The notes under the pieces were generated by a model. It saw nothing but the letters and a program-made list of their open reading frames with translations. It was not told where the DNA came from and did no database searches. Below, one piece after another: positions 51,207-61,418 of a stretch of DNA of 64,000 nucleotides. Source of the DNA: a bacterium (GTDB taxonomy: Bacteria; CLD3; SB21); assembly GCA_013360215.1 (NCBI GenBank), contig JABWCP010000010.1:1-64000 (forward strand), in the 5' to 3' direction. Numbering within the stretch: the first letter of the stretch is position 1; the number at the start of each line of letters is the position of its first letter. Made by a program: the position numbers and the translations under genes.

Positions 51207-54200
51207 AACGGTTCATGTACGATTTTCTCAAGAAAAACGCGGTGATGTTATGCGTTTTATTGTGCTGTAGCGCGAGTCTTTTCGCTCAGAACAATGCTTT
51301 GACACTCAACGGTACGTCGCAGTATGCTTACTATGGCGGTTCGTTATCTACTTACGAAGACGTTACCATGGAAGGTTGGTTCAAGTGGGATGGAAGCACC
51401 GGAAGCAACCAGTTGCTGATGTACGACGGGCACACTTCGCTCAGCGGTTTTGGGCTTATGCTTGATGCATCCGCAAGCAACAATCTGATCATTCTTGCCG
51501 GTGGTTATCAGGTCACTTCCGTGAGTCGCGGATTAGACATAGGCGAATGGTCACACATTGCCCTCGTTAAGAAAGGGAACTTTTTTAGTCTTTATATCAA
51601 TGGGGATCCGGAGATCGCTAAGGCTATGACTTACGCCTATCCTTCGGGCTCCTATATGGTCGGCGGCAACTCGCTCAATAATTCAGAATTCTTTAAAGGC
51701 GCCATTGACGAAGTGCGTCTGTGGAATAGAGCATTATCTTACAATGAAATTTTTACAGCAGCCGCCACGCCCATGACCGGCGCGGAGACAAACTTAGTAG
51801 CGTCCTATCGTTTAGACAATAGCGCCGATGGCTTAACGGGCGATCAAACAGTTAACGGTTATAATCTGACTTTAGTTGGCACTCCCACATTTACCGCTTC
51901 GTCTTCGGACAGCGTGATGATTCGCCAACAGACGAAATCGTTATATACCGGCGGCACATCGGTATCCGTGGGTTGGCATGCCGATCCACATAGCTTTGTC
52001 ACCGGCTACATTGTTTACGCAGATACATCCGATGCCGTAAGGACGCAGGTCGGCACTACCTCGGCCCGCACCGATACGACGTTTACTGTCACGGGACTTC
52101 TTCCCAATACGGTGTATTATCTCACGGCGCGCGCTGTTACCGCCACGGACACCAGCGATTATTATCGGTTGGCCGTGGTTTCCACATTCGAAAGCGGCGG
52201 ACGTGCGGCTATGTTTTCGGATAACAACTACTATGCCGCGCCATTTAATGAAAACATCCCCATCGGAAGCAGCGCCTATACTATCGAAGCCTGGATCAAA
52301 CCAAACTCGATGGGCGTACACGGTATTGTGGGTTGGGGACAATATGGTTACAGTTATCAAACGAATGCATTGCGACTTACCGACGACGGTATTATTAACT
52401 ATTGGTGGAACAATGATATCTCTATCTCCACGGGTAATATCGCCGGAAGCTGGCACCACGTAGCAGCGACCTATGACGGTACGACGCGTAAAATGTATTT
52501 CGACGGTAAACTCATGGCGTCGGAAAATGTTGTGTACAACCCTGAGATTCCCTTTTCTCACAACTTCACCATCGGCGTTACCAACTATACTGAATATTTC
52601 AACGGAGAAATTGACGAAGTACGCATCTGGAATGTTGCGCGTTCGGAATCTGAAATCGTTTCATTAATGTTTTCACCGGCGACAGGTTCGGAAAACGGGC
52701 TCGCATCGGTATATCATTTTGACGAAATCGGCGGCAATTATGCCGGCGATTATGTCGGCGCCAACCACGCCGAAGCAACCGGCGGAACCCCGCAAAGAAC
52801 ATTATCGGATGCCATGTTGCCGTTCATGCCGGCTCGTTTGCAAGCCATAGCCGGTGACGGCCAGGTCGAATTGCGTTGGGAAAAATCCATTCATCCCGAT
52901 TTTGCGAGCTACACATTGATGGCTGCAACCGATATCGAATTTACCGATATCGTAGCAACGCATTCCTCTGGCGTCGGCAATCCATCTGACACATCCCACA
53001 CCGTAGCCGGACTGACTAACGGAACGCTGTATTATTTCGCAGTCAAGATGACAACAAACTCCGGCGCAACCACACCGTTTCGTATGAATGCGGCCGTTCC
53101 TAACACCGGCGGTCCCGGCAATGCGCTTATATTTGATGGTGTGGATGATCAGATCATACTGGAAGACAATATCGTGCGATCACGGTCCGAAATGACCATC
53201 GAAACATGGTTTAAAACCACAACTTCCGGCGGCATTTTTGGCTATAATGACGCCTCGAATGCAGAGCATGTACCTGTAATCTATGTTGGCATGGATGGAT
53301 ATCTTCAATCTCAATTGTGGATCGGCGATTATAATTCTGTCATGCGATCACTTCGACCTGTGTCAGATGGTTATTGGCATCACGTCGCGCTTACTGCCGG
53401 TAATGACAATCAATACCTATATATCGACGGCCAGCTGTGTGACTCAATTATCGGTCGACCGCTCAATCATCTAAGCATGATCAAAAACCAAATCGGTAGG
53501 GCTACTACTTCAGGTTGGCCAAATGGCGGGAATGAATACTTTAGCGGCGAGTTGGACGAATTCCGTTTTTGGGATCGCGCCCTCTCACACAAAGAAGTTT
53601 ATTCTTACGCCAATCAATCTCTGCGCGGAGATGAAAGCGGTGTTGCCCTATTGCATCATTTTAATGAGCCTTCCGGTTTGATATATACGTATGACGCCGG
53701 GCCTAACGGTTGGACGGGCGGATTAGAGAGTTTCTCCGCATCAACAACAGTGGCATCCGGAGCAATGCGGCCATTCTCACCGTATAATTTACAATCTACC
53801 AATACATTGTCTTCCATCACCTTAAAATGGAATCCCAGCAACGCCTCTGCAGTACGTGCATATTATATTTATACTTTTGACGGCGAATCCACGATGTTGT
53901 GGGATTCTACGACAGGCGGATTGACCGACACGACGATAACATTCGGTGAATTACCGTCATTCACAAATTTCACTTATTACATATCGACCGTTGATGCATC
54001 GGGCTCCGAGTCGGAAAAATCTAACCCCATTTTCGTGACGACGACTTCCTTTAAAGAAGTTACCGGAACGAATTTTTCACAAGTCGTTGACGGAAAATTC
54101 CAATGGGCGGATTATGATAACGATGGCGATTATGACGTATTAGTCGCCGGTTCGGAAAATAACGACTACTATCCTCCCTATCAAAACGGAACGATCAAAC

Positions 54201-57200
54201 TGTATCGCCACGATAACGGCGGAACATTTACTTTAGTTGACGTGGGCCTAGCTCAGGAAATTCATCGCGGTACGGCGGCTTGGTGCGACTATAACAATGA
54301 CGGACTTCCGGACATCTCCTATATGGGAAGCGGCGGCAGCGGAACGCGCCCGTTTAAATTATATAAAAATGACGGCGATGGTACTTTTACAGAAATCCTA
54401 AATAATATCCAAGGCGCCATTTTCGGTGCAATGGCTTGGGGTGACTATGACAACGACGGTGATCAGGATGTGTTTGTCATGGGTTCGATAGGAAGCGAAG
54501 GCGGGGATAACTATTCCATGCTTTTCAGAAATGACAGAAATGATCTGTTTACTCAAATAGACATCGGTCTCATCGGATACTCCGGAGGTTCAGCGGCTTG
54601 GGGCGATTATGATCGAGACAACGATCTTGATCTTTTGATTTTAGGTTCAACCAACGGTAGTTATAGCGGCGGTAATCTCCATGTTTATCGCAATGACGGT
54701 AATGATGTGTTTACCGAGCCCGGGGAAGGCGGCTATCGAAGCGGGCTTCATCGCGGTACTGCGATATGGGCGGATTATAACAACGACGGTTATTTAGATA
54801 TCGTATACAGCGGCGCTATCGGCGGCGGTTCCCGTGATGCGGGCGTTCTTAAAAATCTAAGCGGAACCGGTTTTACCGGATTTGAATCCAATCCTTTTAT
54901 CGGTCTTTCTGAAGCTTCCGTCTCTGCGGGTGATTTTGATAACGACGGCGATCTTGACTTTTTCTTCGCCGGTAATCATGCCGGTGGTGAAGGTTCCGCC
55001 GATATACGCTCCATCCTTATGCGTAATGACGGCGAAGATACTTTTACCGAATTACAAACCGGTATTAATCCTATTGCAGGAAGCTCATACGCCCAAGCCG
55101 CATCGGCAATGGTTGATTACGACCGCGACGGTGATTTGGATATCATGATCGAAGGTATTTACGACGACGGTTTTGGCAATACATCCTTTGTCACGAAACT
55201 CTATAACAACGATTGGGCAACAGCCAATACACCACCATCCGATCCTAACGGACTGAGCGCTGTGACCGTCATGGATACAGTCACGATGAATTGGAATAAA
55301 TCAACGGATGCCGAAACACCTCAGGATGGTTTGACTTACAATATCCGCGTAGGTAAAACCTCCGCCGGTGTGGACGTAATGTCTCCATTGGCCAAAGTCG
55401 TAGGTAGTGGCAACGCCGGAGGATTCCGCTATGTACAGGAATCCGGCAACACAAGTCATAATAATTCATGGCGCTTATCCGGTCTATCCGATGGCACCTA
55501 CTACTGGAGTGTCGAAGCGATTGATCAAGTTTATCGCAATTCCAAATTTCAATCGGCGGCTCAATTCACGATTGACGGCGCTCCTTCTGCACCGGACAGT
55601 CTTAGCGTTACTTCCGGCGTCAATTCCGTTACTTTGATGTGGGGTTCAACAAACAAGTCGGATGTAAGCAAATACTTCATTTATGTCAGCGCGGATAACG
55701 AAGGCTATACACTTGTTGACTCTACCACGACCGGAATTTTTGGTACGACCAAAACGGTGACCAAAGGTCCTTCGGGCGGCATACTTCAAAACGGTTCCAT
55801 CTATTATTTCCGCGTCGAAGCCATGGATCACAATGGTTATGTAGGCCCGTATTCAAACTATGTAACAGCAATACCATCCGCCACACCCGGTAAGTGGTTT
55901 GTTGTAAATACAGATGACTCCGGTCCCGGATCATTACGTTCAGCTATTGATTCGACCAATCTTTCAACACAGAAAGATACCGTTGTGTTCCTCATACCCA
56001 TCGGTTCCAGTATTACATTAAATTCAGAACTTCCCGCGATCTCGACAGACTATACCGTGATTGATGCGGACAGCAACGATGACGGCAAACCGGATATCTC
56101 GATCTCACCGGAGGGCGAAGGCGGCGGATATTTTACGGGGTTGTCAATCCAATCATCCAACAACGTCATTCGCGGGCTCGTGATCGGTGGTTTCGGCGAT
56201 TATTATTCGGGCGGAGGATCCCTCTTTATCAACGGAGACAATAACCGGATTCTTGGTAACTATATCGGCGTTTCAGCCGACGGTATGTCAACTCATGGTA
56301 ACGCCCATGGCATTTTGATCAATGGCGGCTCCAGCGGTAACTGGATCGGCGACGGCACAGGAACCGGTAGAAATATCATTGGCGGAAATCAACAATACGG
56401 AATTTATCTCAACGGCGCTTCCACGTCCGTGAATAACACGAAGATTCTCGGCAATTATATCGGTATCGCTACAGACGGTTTAACGGCACTTCCCAATTCG
56501 GGTCCCGGTATATCCATCTATAACAGAGCGCTTAACACAATAATCGGCGACGGCACGGCCGAAGGCCGCAATATTATTTCAGGAAATAGCAGCGACGGTA
56601 TATCGTTGACCGACAACAACGGACACATTGAAGGAACTTCGATACTGGGCAACTATATCGGTACGGATGTTACCGGCAATGTCGGCGTGGGCAACAATAA
56701 TCACGGTATCTTTTTTAACACTCTAACCGGCGAAGGCGCCTCCATCGTAAATAACACCATCGGTGATGGTACGGCCGGCGGACGCAATGTTATCTCCGGA
56801 AACGCCGGTAGCGGTATTAATTTTTACTACTACCAAGTACATGACAATACTATCAAAGGAAACTATATTGGAATAACAGCCGACGGTTCCACGGCTCTCG
56901 GCAATGGTATGTACGGAGTGAATATTGAACACAGCAATAATAATATCATTTCCTCCAATACAATATCAGGAAACGCCTATGACGGTATCATGATTAATGG
57001 CTCGTATGGTGAAGCTAACAACAATGTGGTAACCGGTAATTACGTAGGAACCAACCCTACAGGATCATTTGCCATAGCTAACGGTCAACGCGGTATCTAT
57101 CTTCAAAACGGCGCTTCTTATAACCAAATCGGTGGTACGGCAGCCGGCGAAGGTAATATCATTTCCGGTAACCTCAACGGAGGTATCGGTTTTGGTTATG

Positions 57201-60200
57201 CTTATACACCCACCGTATCTAATCAGATTCTTGGCAACAAGATAGGAACCGATGCATCCGGTATGTTTGGTATTCCCAACAAAGAATCCGGTATTTACAT
57301 CAACGGCTCGAATCACAATTATAACTATATCGGCGATGGTACTACCGGTGGTCGTAATATTATTTCCGGAAACGACGGCGATGGTATCTATATCAACGGC
57401 GATGCCTCTGATAATTTTATTTTAGGCAACTATATCGGCGTTGATGCAACCGGTAATACCGGATTAGCCAATGATTCCAACGGTATCGCGATTTACAACT
57501 CCGGTCACATTCTGATCGGCGATGAAACGGCCGGCGGTCGTAATATTATCTCCGGTAACGGTAAAGAAGGTATTGCTGTTTATGCGCAAAGCTCGGAGAT
57601 AATTATCGGCGACGGTCAAGGCGGCGGCGGTGAAGCATTAATCATTGAAGGCCGCGGCGGCGACAAGGCGGAGCGTCCCGGCGCAAATGACATTGACATT
57701 CGTGGTAATTATATCGGGGTCGGCGCGAATGGAACAACCGCCATAGGCAATAGCGGTGCCGGTATTGAAATCGAAGCTGTTTTCGAAGGATTTTTTTCTG
57801 AATACGATTCGATCACGGCCAATATTATTGCGTACAATACCGACGGTGTCGAATTGGTTGGCAACGGTGTTTTCTCGACCTACCTTCATAACAATACGAT
57901 ATACGGAAACACTTCCGAAGGTATCGTGATCGAAGAAGGTGCTCAAAACGGGATCACGGCTCCGTCTATTACATCTGTTTCCAATTTCGTCATCAGCGGT
58001 ACGGCTTCGGTTGGCGCCATGGTATATGTTTACCAGGACACCGGAAATCAGGGACGCTACTACCTCGGTTCTTCCGCGGCTGACGGCGAAGGTTCATGGT
58101 CATACAACGGACTTTACTTGCCCGGTTATAATGTAACAGCAACGCAATTTTTAGATAAACAATCTTCGGCGTTCTCTGCACCATTCGCTACACCATCCGG
58201 CACTGTACATGCTACGACCACATCGCTTTCTTACGGCAATGTCTTAGCCGGTGATAGTGCCACACTAACCACGCGCATTTATGCCATAGGTAATCCTGTG
58301 GTAATGAATAGCGGTTCGTTAGTATTGGGAACGAATGCACAGATGTTAGCTACGTTAGGAACCGACACCCTCTTTATGACGGATACGATCACGGTACAGG
58401 TTCGTTTCAAACCGGTTAACTTTGGATTTCTTACCGATACACTCCGTATTTATTACGGTGAAGGTAATGTGTTTGATATTCGTATCGGTGGAACCGGAAC
58501 GTCCGGTACAATAGCAGCCAGCAGCATCGGATTTGCGATGGAGACACTCAATGGCGACAGCACAAGCGTTCCTATCCAGATGTACACGACAAGCGGTTGG
58601 GTAGAAATCACATCAGCTATATTCGGTCAGAACAATTATTTCACTTATTCGATCGACAAAACGTTACCTTACATATTGAAGCCCGGCGATACAGCCGATG
58701 TGACGGTTACATTTAAACCGACAACATTTACCAGTTCCGCCGACACGCTATACTTTGCAAACAATTCATCCGATGGCATGCTGGAATTGATGTTTAGCGG
58801 TTTGCCGCTCCCGGGTACGGTAGCGACGAATCTTGCATCCCAAGATTTTGGTAATGTTCTATTGGGCGATAGCTTGGAATTGACGACAAAGATTTACGCT
58901 CCGTCAGGCCGGGTCGAAATCACATCCGTCACACTTTCCCAAGGTGATGTACTTTCGATGACGGTAACGCCGGCATTACCTTTTACGTTGAATGCAGGGG
59001 ACACCATCCTCGTGAAAACGAAATTTATTCCGTCTGATTTTAACTCGTTTAACGACACCATTACGGTTTTAAGTAACGCCTCCAACGGAACCGTTACTGT
59101 GTCGTTGTCCGGACAATCTTTGCCCGGAATCATTTCGTCTGCCGCTTCGGCGTTCGATTTTGGTAATGTGTTAGTAGGTGACAGCGCTCAAACCTCAACC
59201 CGTTACTACGCCACAGGCGGTCCCGTTCAAATAACCGGTTCTTCACTGGTAACAAGCGGTGAAACAAGTGTCAGCTTTACACCGTCATTGCCCTATTTAC
59301 TGCACGTAGGAGACTCTGTTGTCGTTACCGCCAAATATAAGCCGTTAACATTTGCGGCGATGAGCGCTGACACGATCCACCTGATCAGTAACGCATCAAA
59401 CAGCGGCAAACTGAGCATCCCGATGAGCGGTTTCGGTCAAACCGGTACGTTGGCCTTTAATACTACACCGGCTAATTTCGGTTCGATTCGCGTTGCCGAT
59501 AGCAGCACGGCCCAAATCGTCAAGGTATACAGCAGCGTAGGTCAAATCCCTCTTACAGGATATACCATCGGCGCTCATTTCAAAGCGACGACTTCGACCG
59601 TATTCCCTATCACCATCAAATCCGGTGATACGGTTACGTTAGCTGTTAAATTTAAACCGCAGACCACCGGCGCTCTTTTAGACACCATCAAAATCGGAAA
59701 CGTACGTATTCCGCTTGCGGGCACCGGTTTAGAAAACGTGGCGCCTACGCTTACGCTCGGCGTGACAAGCGTCATTGCACTCAAGCAGTACCTTGGTATT
59801 TACATGTATAGCAGCGAGGCGTTGAGCGCTAGATCTGCCGCATTTAAATTTAATGATGTCAGTGTCACCGCTCCGACATTTGATGCCGTATCCGGCGTTA
59901 ATAACCTGTACTATGCGCAGTACAAATTATCCGCAGCCGGTTCCCTCAAGATCGACGCTACCGGTACGGACATTGCCGGAAACATCGGTACGCGTTCCAA
60001 AACGTACACGATCGGTTCATTGACCAAAGATCAAACTTTGGCTGTCGAAGCGGAAGGTCTGCGTATCAACGGCACTAAAGGCGCTATCAGTGAAAGCGGT
60101 TTTATGATTATTACCAAATCGCAAACCTATGACGGCGACCCTGTCGGTTTATCGAAAGGTACGTCCAAGTCGGCGACCGATTTTGCGAATGCCAATATCC

Positions 60201-60733
60201 AATCATGGGACATCATCAGCACCGTAGCGCTTGAGAAATCCGTGACGCTGACGGCCGTTTATGATGAAACATGGATCAACACATTACAAACGCAATACGC
60301 CAACTTCGACGAACGTAAAATCGGTTTCTACCGCGAAGAAAACGGTTCATTGGTTTATCTGGGCGGGGAAGGTCGCAACGGTAGCGTTGCACTTCAAACC
60401 AAATCGCTTGGTAAAATCGTGATTCAGTACAATGACGAACATCGTTACTTGCCTTCAGAAATTACGTTGGCGCAGAACTATCCCAATCCGTTCAACCCCA
60501 CGACGACGATCGAATTCGGTCTTCCCGAAGCCTCGCACGTCAAACTGGTCGTCTATAATATCCTCGGGCAACGCGTCGCTGAGCTTTTCAACGGTCAGCG
60601 CAACGAAGGATATCATAAATTCGTATGGAACGGACGCAATGCACAAGGTGCCACGGTGGCCAGCGGCGTGTATCTGTATCGCCTCGAAACCAATAAAGGC
60701 AACGTGACTAAGAAAATGATGTTTATCAAATAA
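51203..60733 (+). CDS. giant modular T9SS-exported surface/secreted protein (3176 aa)
   Basis: Signal peptide (residues 1-28, LCVLLCCSASLFAQ). LamG/concanavalin-like domains at about 30-225, 331-530 and 636-850 (DVTMEGWFKWDG, YTIEAWIKP, MTIETWFKT), interleaved with FN3 domains at about 232, 539 and 854. Asp-rich VCBS/FG-GAP repeats at about 950-1337 (WADYDNDGDYDVLVAGSE) are calcium-binding-like. Two more FN3 domains (1339-1560) precede a right-handed parallel beta-helix at about 1564-2249 with repeated GNYIG and GRNIISGN turns. An Ig-like domain, five ASH/choice-of-anchor-D-type repeats (2333-2844, FGNVLxGDS), a beta-sandwich region and a C-terminal T9SS sorting domain (3082-3176, NYPNPFNPTTTIEF, VYNILGQRVAEL, SGVYLYRLE) complete it. 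Likely an adhesin or polysaccharide-binding protein; no catalytic motif recognised. Start ATG has CGGAG 8-9 nt upstream. Confidence 0.92.
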   Translation: MKRFMYDFLKKNAVMLCVLLCCSASLFAQNNALTLNGTSQYAYYGGSLSTYEDVTMEGWFKWDGSTGSNQLLMYDGHTSLSGFGLMLDASASNNLIILAGGYQVTSVSRGLDIGEWSHIALVKKGNFFSLYINGDPEIAKAMTYAYPSGSYMVGGNSLNNSEFFKGAIDEVRLWNRALSYNEIFTAAATPMTGAETNLVASYRLDNSADGLTGDQTVNGYNLTLVGTPTFTASSSDSVMIRQQTKSLYTGGTSVSVGWHADPHSFVTGYIVYADTSDAVRTQVGTTSARTDTTFTVTGLLPNTVYYLTARAVTATDTSDYYRLAVVSTFESGGRAAMFSDNNYYAAPFNENIPIGSSAYTIEAWIKPNSMGVHGIVGWGQYGYSYQTNALRLTDDGIINYWWNNDISISTGNIAGSWHHVAATYDGTTRKMYFDGKLMASENVVYNPEIPFSHNFTIGVTNYTEYFNGEIDEVRIWNVARSESEIVSLMFSPATGSENGLASVYHFDEIGGNYAGDYVGANHAEATGGTPQRTLSDAMLPFMPARLQAIAGDGQVELRWEKSIHPDFASYTLMAATDIEFTDIVATHSSGVGNPSDTSHTVAGLTNGTLYYFAVKMTTNSGATTPFRMNAAVPNTGGPGNALIFDGVDDQIILEDNIVRSRSEMTIETWFKTTTSGGIFGYNDASNAEHVPVIYVGMDGYLQSQLWIGDYNSVMRSLRPVSDGYWHHVALTAGNDNQYLYIDGQLCDSIIGRPLNHLSMIKNQIGRATTSGWPNGGNEYFSGELDEFRFWDRALSHKEVYSYANQSLRGDESGVALLHHFNEPSGLIYTYDAGPNGWTGGLESFSASTTVASGAMRPFSPYNLQSTNTLSSITLKWNPSNASAVRAYYIYTFDGESTMLWDSTTGGLTDTTITFGELPSFTNFTYYISTVDASGSESEKSNPIFVTTTSFKEVTGTNFSQVVDGKFQWADYDNDGDYDVLVAGSENNDYYPPYQNGTIKLYRHDNGGTFTLVDVGLAQEIHRGTAAWCDYNNDGLPDISYMGSGGSGTRPFKLYKNDGDGTFTEILNNIQGAIFGAMAWGDYDNDGDQDVFVMGSIGSEGGDNYSMLFRNDRNDLFTQIDIGLIGYSGGSAAWGDYDRDNDLDLLILGSTNGSYSGGNLHVYRNDGNDVFTEPGEGGYRSGLHRGTAIWADYNNDGYLDIVYSGAIGGGSRDAGVLKNLSGTGFTGFESNPFIGLSEASVSAGDFDNDGDLDFFFAGNHAGGEGSADIRSILMRNDGEDTFTELQTGINPIAGSSYAQAASAMVDYDRDGDLDIMIEGIYDDGFGNTSFVTKLYNNDWATANTPPSDPNGLSAVTVMDTVTMNWNKSTDAETPQDGLTYNIRVGKTSAGVDVMSPLAKVVGSGNAGGFRYVQESGNTSHNNSWRLSGLSDGTYYWSVEAIDQVYRNSKFQSAAQFTIDGAPSAPDSLSVTSGVNSVTLMWGSTNKSDVSKYFIYVSADNEGYTLVDSTTTGIFGTTKTVTKGPSGGILQNGSIYYFRVEAMDHNGYVGPYSNYVTAIPSATPGKWFVVNTDDSGPGSLRSAIDSTNLSTQKDTVVFLIPIGSSITLNSELPAISTDYTVIDADSNDDGKPDISISPEGEGGGYFTGLSIQSSNNVIRGLVIGGFGDYYSGGGSLFINGDNNRILGNYIGVSADGMSTHGNAHGILINGGSSGNWIGDGTGTGRNIIGGNQQYGIYLNGASTSVNNTKILGNYIGIATDGLTALPNSGPGISIYNRALNTIIGDGTAEGRNIISGNSSDGISLTDNNGHIEGTSILGNYIGTDVTGNVGVGNNNHGIFFNTLTGEGASIVNNTIGDGTAGGRNVISGNAGSGINFYYYQVHDNTIKGNYIGITADGSTALGNGMYGVNIEHSNNNIISSNTISGNAYDGIMINGSYGEANNNVVTGNYVGTNPTGSFAIANGQRGIYLQNGASYNQIGGTAAGEGNIISGNLNGGIGFGYAYTPTVSNQILGNKIGTDASGMFGIPNKESGIYINGSNHNYNYIGDGTTGGRNIISGNDGDGIYINGDASDNFILGNYIGVDATGNTGLANDSNGIAIYNSGHILIGDETAGGRNIISGNGKEGIAVYAQSSEIIIGDGQGGGGEALIIEGRGGDKAERPGANDIDIRGNYIGVGANGTTAIGNSGAGIEIEAVFEGFFSEYDSITANIIAYNTDGVELVGNGVFSTYLHNNTIYGNTSEGIVIEEGAQNGITAPSITSVSNFVISGTASVGAMVYVYQDTGNQGRYYLGSSAADGEGSWSYNGLYLPGYNVTATQFLDKQSSAFSAPFATPSGTVHATTTSLSYGNVLAGDSATLTTRIYAIGNPVVMNSGSLVLGTNAQMLATLGTDTLFMTDTITVQVRFKPVNFGFLTDTLRIYYGEGNVFDIRIGGTGTSGTIAASSIGFAMETLNGDSTSVPIQMYTTSGWVEITSAIFGQNNYFTYSIDKTLPYILKPGDTADVTVTFKPTTFTSSADTLYFANNSSDGMLELMFSGLPLPGTVATNLASQDFGNVLLGDSLELTTKIYAPSGRVEITSVTLSQGDVLSMTVTPALPFTLNAGDTILVKTKFIPSDFNSFNDTITVLSNASNGTVTVSLSGQSLPGIISSAASAFDFGNVLVGDSAQTSTRYYATGGPVQITGSSLVTSGETSVSFTPSLPYLLHVGDSVVVTAKYKPLTFAAMSADTIHLISNASNSGKLSIPMSGFGQTGTLAFNTTPANFGSIRVADSSTAQIVKVYSSVGQIPLTGYTIGAHFKATTSTVFPITIKSGDTVTLAVKFKPQTTGALLDTIKIGNVRIPLAGTGLENVAPTLTLGVTSVIALKQYLGIYMYSSEALSARSAAFKFNDVSVTAPTFDAVSGVNNLYYAQYKLSAAGSLKIDATGTDIAGNIGTRSKTYTIGSLTKDQTLAVEAEGLRINGTKGAISESGFMIITKSQTYDGDPVGLSKGTSKSATDFANANIQSWDIISTVALEKSVTLTAVYDETWINTLQTQYANFDERKIGFYREENGSLVYLGGEGRNGSVALQTKSLGKIVIQYNDEHRYLPSEITLAQNYPNPFNPTTTIEFGLPEASHVKLVVYNILGQRVAELFNGQRNEGYHKFVWNGRNAQGATVASGVYLYRLETNKGNVTKKMMFIK
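56230..57720 (+). repeat. degenerate DNA repeats encoding beta-helix turns
   Basis: Within the giant gene, units of roughly 130-200 nt recur. Each has a core such as CGCAATATTATTTC (for example near 56568, with CGTAATATTATTTCC near 57353 and related copies near 56372, 56780 and 57539) followed by GGCAACTATATCGG-like blocks. They encode the GRNIISGN and GNYIG turns of the beta-helix. Copies differ at synonymous sites, which suggests old protein-level repeats more than recent DNA duplication. Confidence 0.6.
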
Positions 60734-60774
60734 CGTACGGTATATAAAAAATTATATAACAAAGGATCATGATT

Positions 60775-61335
60775 ATGAAACACTTCAAAGTATGGCTGGC
60801 CGGCGCACTGATGATCGCGCTCAGCACAGGATGCAGCGAGGATCCGGCGACCGACCCTCTCGGGGATGCATGGCAGCTTTTTATAAACGGTCAATACACT
60901 GAAGCACAAACCAGTTTTGAGGCCCTTATCGAAACGCAACCCGGTCAAGCTTACGCCGGACTCGGGTGGACGGCCATGAAACTGGACAATATCCCGGCAT
61001 CGGTGGATTATTTCGAACTGGCCGCGGGTGATTCACTTGTGCATGGTTACGCAGGCTGGGCTATTGCGTCATGGGCTAATAAAGATTTTACGCATATCGT
61101 CGAACGTGCAGGTTTTGTAATACGCAAAGAACCGACATTCGAATTTGAATTCTACAAAGATATTACCATCAGCACCATGCGTCTTATGCAAGCCTACGGT
61201 TATTATCATACAGGCAATATGTCAGCCTGTCTTGCCCGCATTCAAGAGTTGGATGGTGGTTTTGCCAGTACAACTGACCCGGCATTATTGCTGGCAAAAC
61301 TTGACGCTTTAAGCGCAACCGCTTCCGGATTATAA
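60775..61335 (+). CDS. TPR-like lipoprotein
   Basis: 186 residues from the ATG at 60775, 8 nt after AAAGGA; the ATG at 60769 is only 2 nt from the site. Signal peptide with lipobox LSTGC (Cys about residue 20). After it come helical repeats that read like TPR units: GDAWQLFINGQYTEAQTSFEALIETQPGQAYAGLGWTAMK and DNIPASVDYFELAAGDSLVHGYAGWAIASW. It begins 41 nt after the giant gene and shares its terminator, so it may help its export or anchoring; this is inference. Confidence 0.8.
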   Translation: MKHFKVWLAGALMIALSTGCSEDPATDPLGDAWQLFINGQYTEAQTSFEALIETQPGQAYAGLGWTAMKLDNIPASVDYFELAAGDSLVHGYAGWAIASWANKDFTHIVERAGFVIRKEPTFEFEFYKDITISTMRLMQAYGYYHTGNMSACLARIQELDGGFASTTDPALLLAKLDALSATASGL

Positions 61336-61352
61336 AGCGAACTTTTTATAAC

Positions 61353-61385
61353 AAAAAACCGCAGCCTAAAAACTGCGGTTTTTTT
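61353..61385. terminator. bidirectional intrinsic terminator
   Basis: Stem AAAAAACCGCAG (61353-61364) / CTGCGGTTTTTT (61373-61384), 8-nt loop. It ends the giant-gene/lipoprotein unit on the plus strand and, through its A run, the convergent BamA-like gene on the minus strand (stop at 61419). Confidence 0.9.
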
Positions 61386-61418
61386 ATGTGTAATTTTTGC
61401 AGAAGCATCTTTTTTTCA

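Noticed and set aside
56230-57720. CRISPR-like or recent tandem repeat array
   Set aside because: The repeats are degenerate, codon-phased and encode beta-helix turns inside one open frame; there are no uniform spacers and no cas genes.
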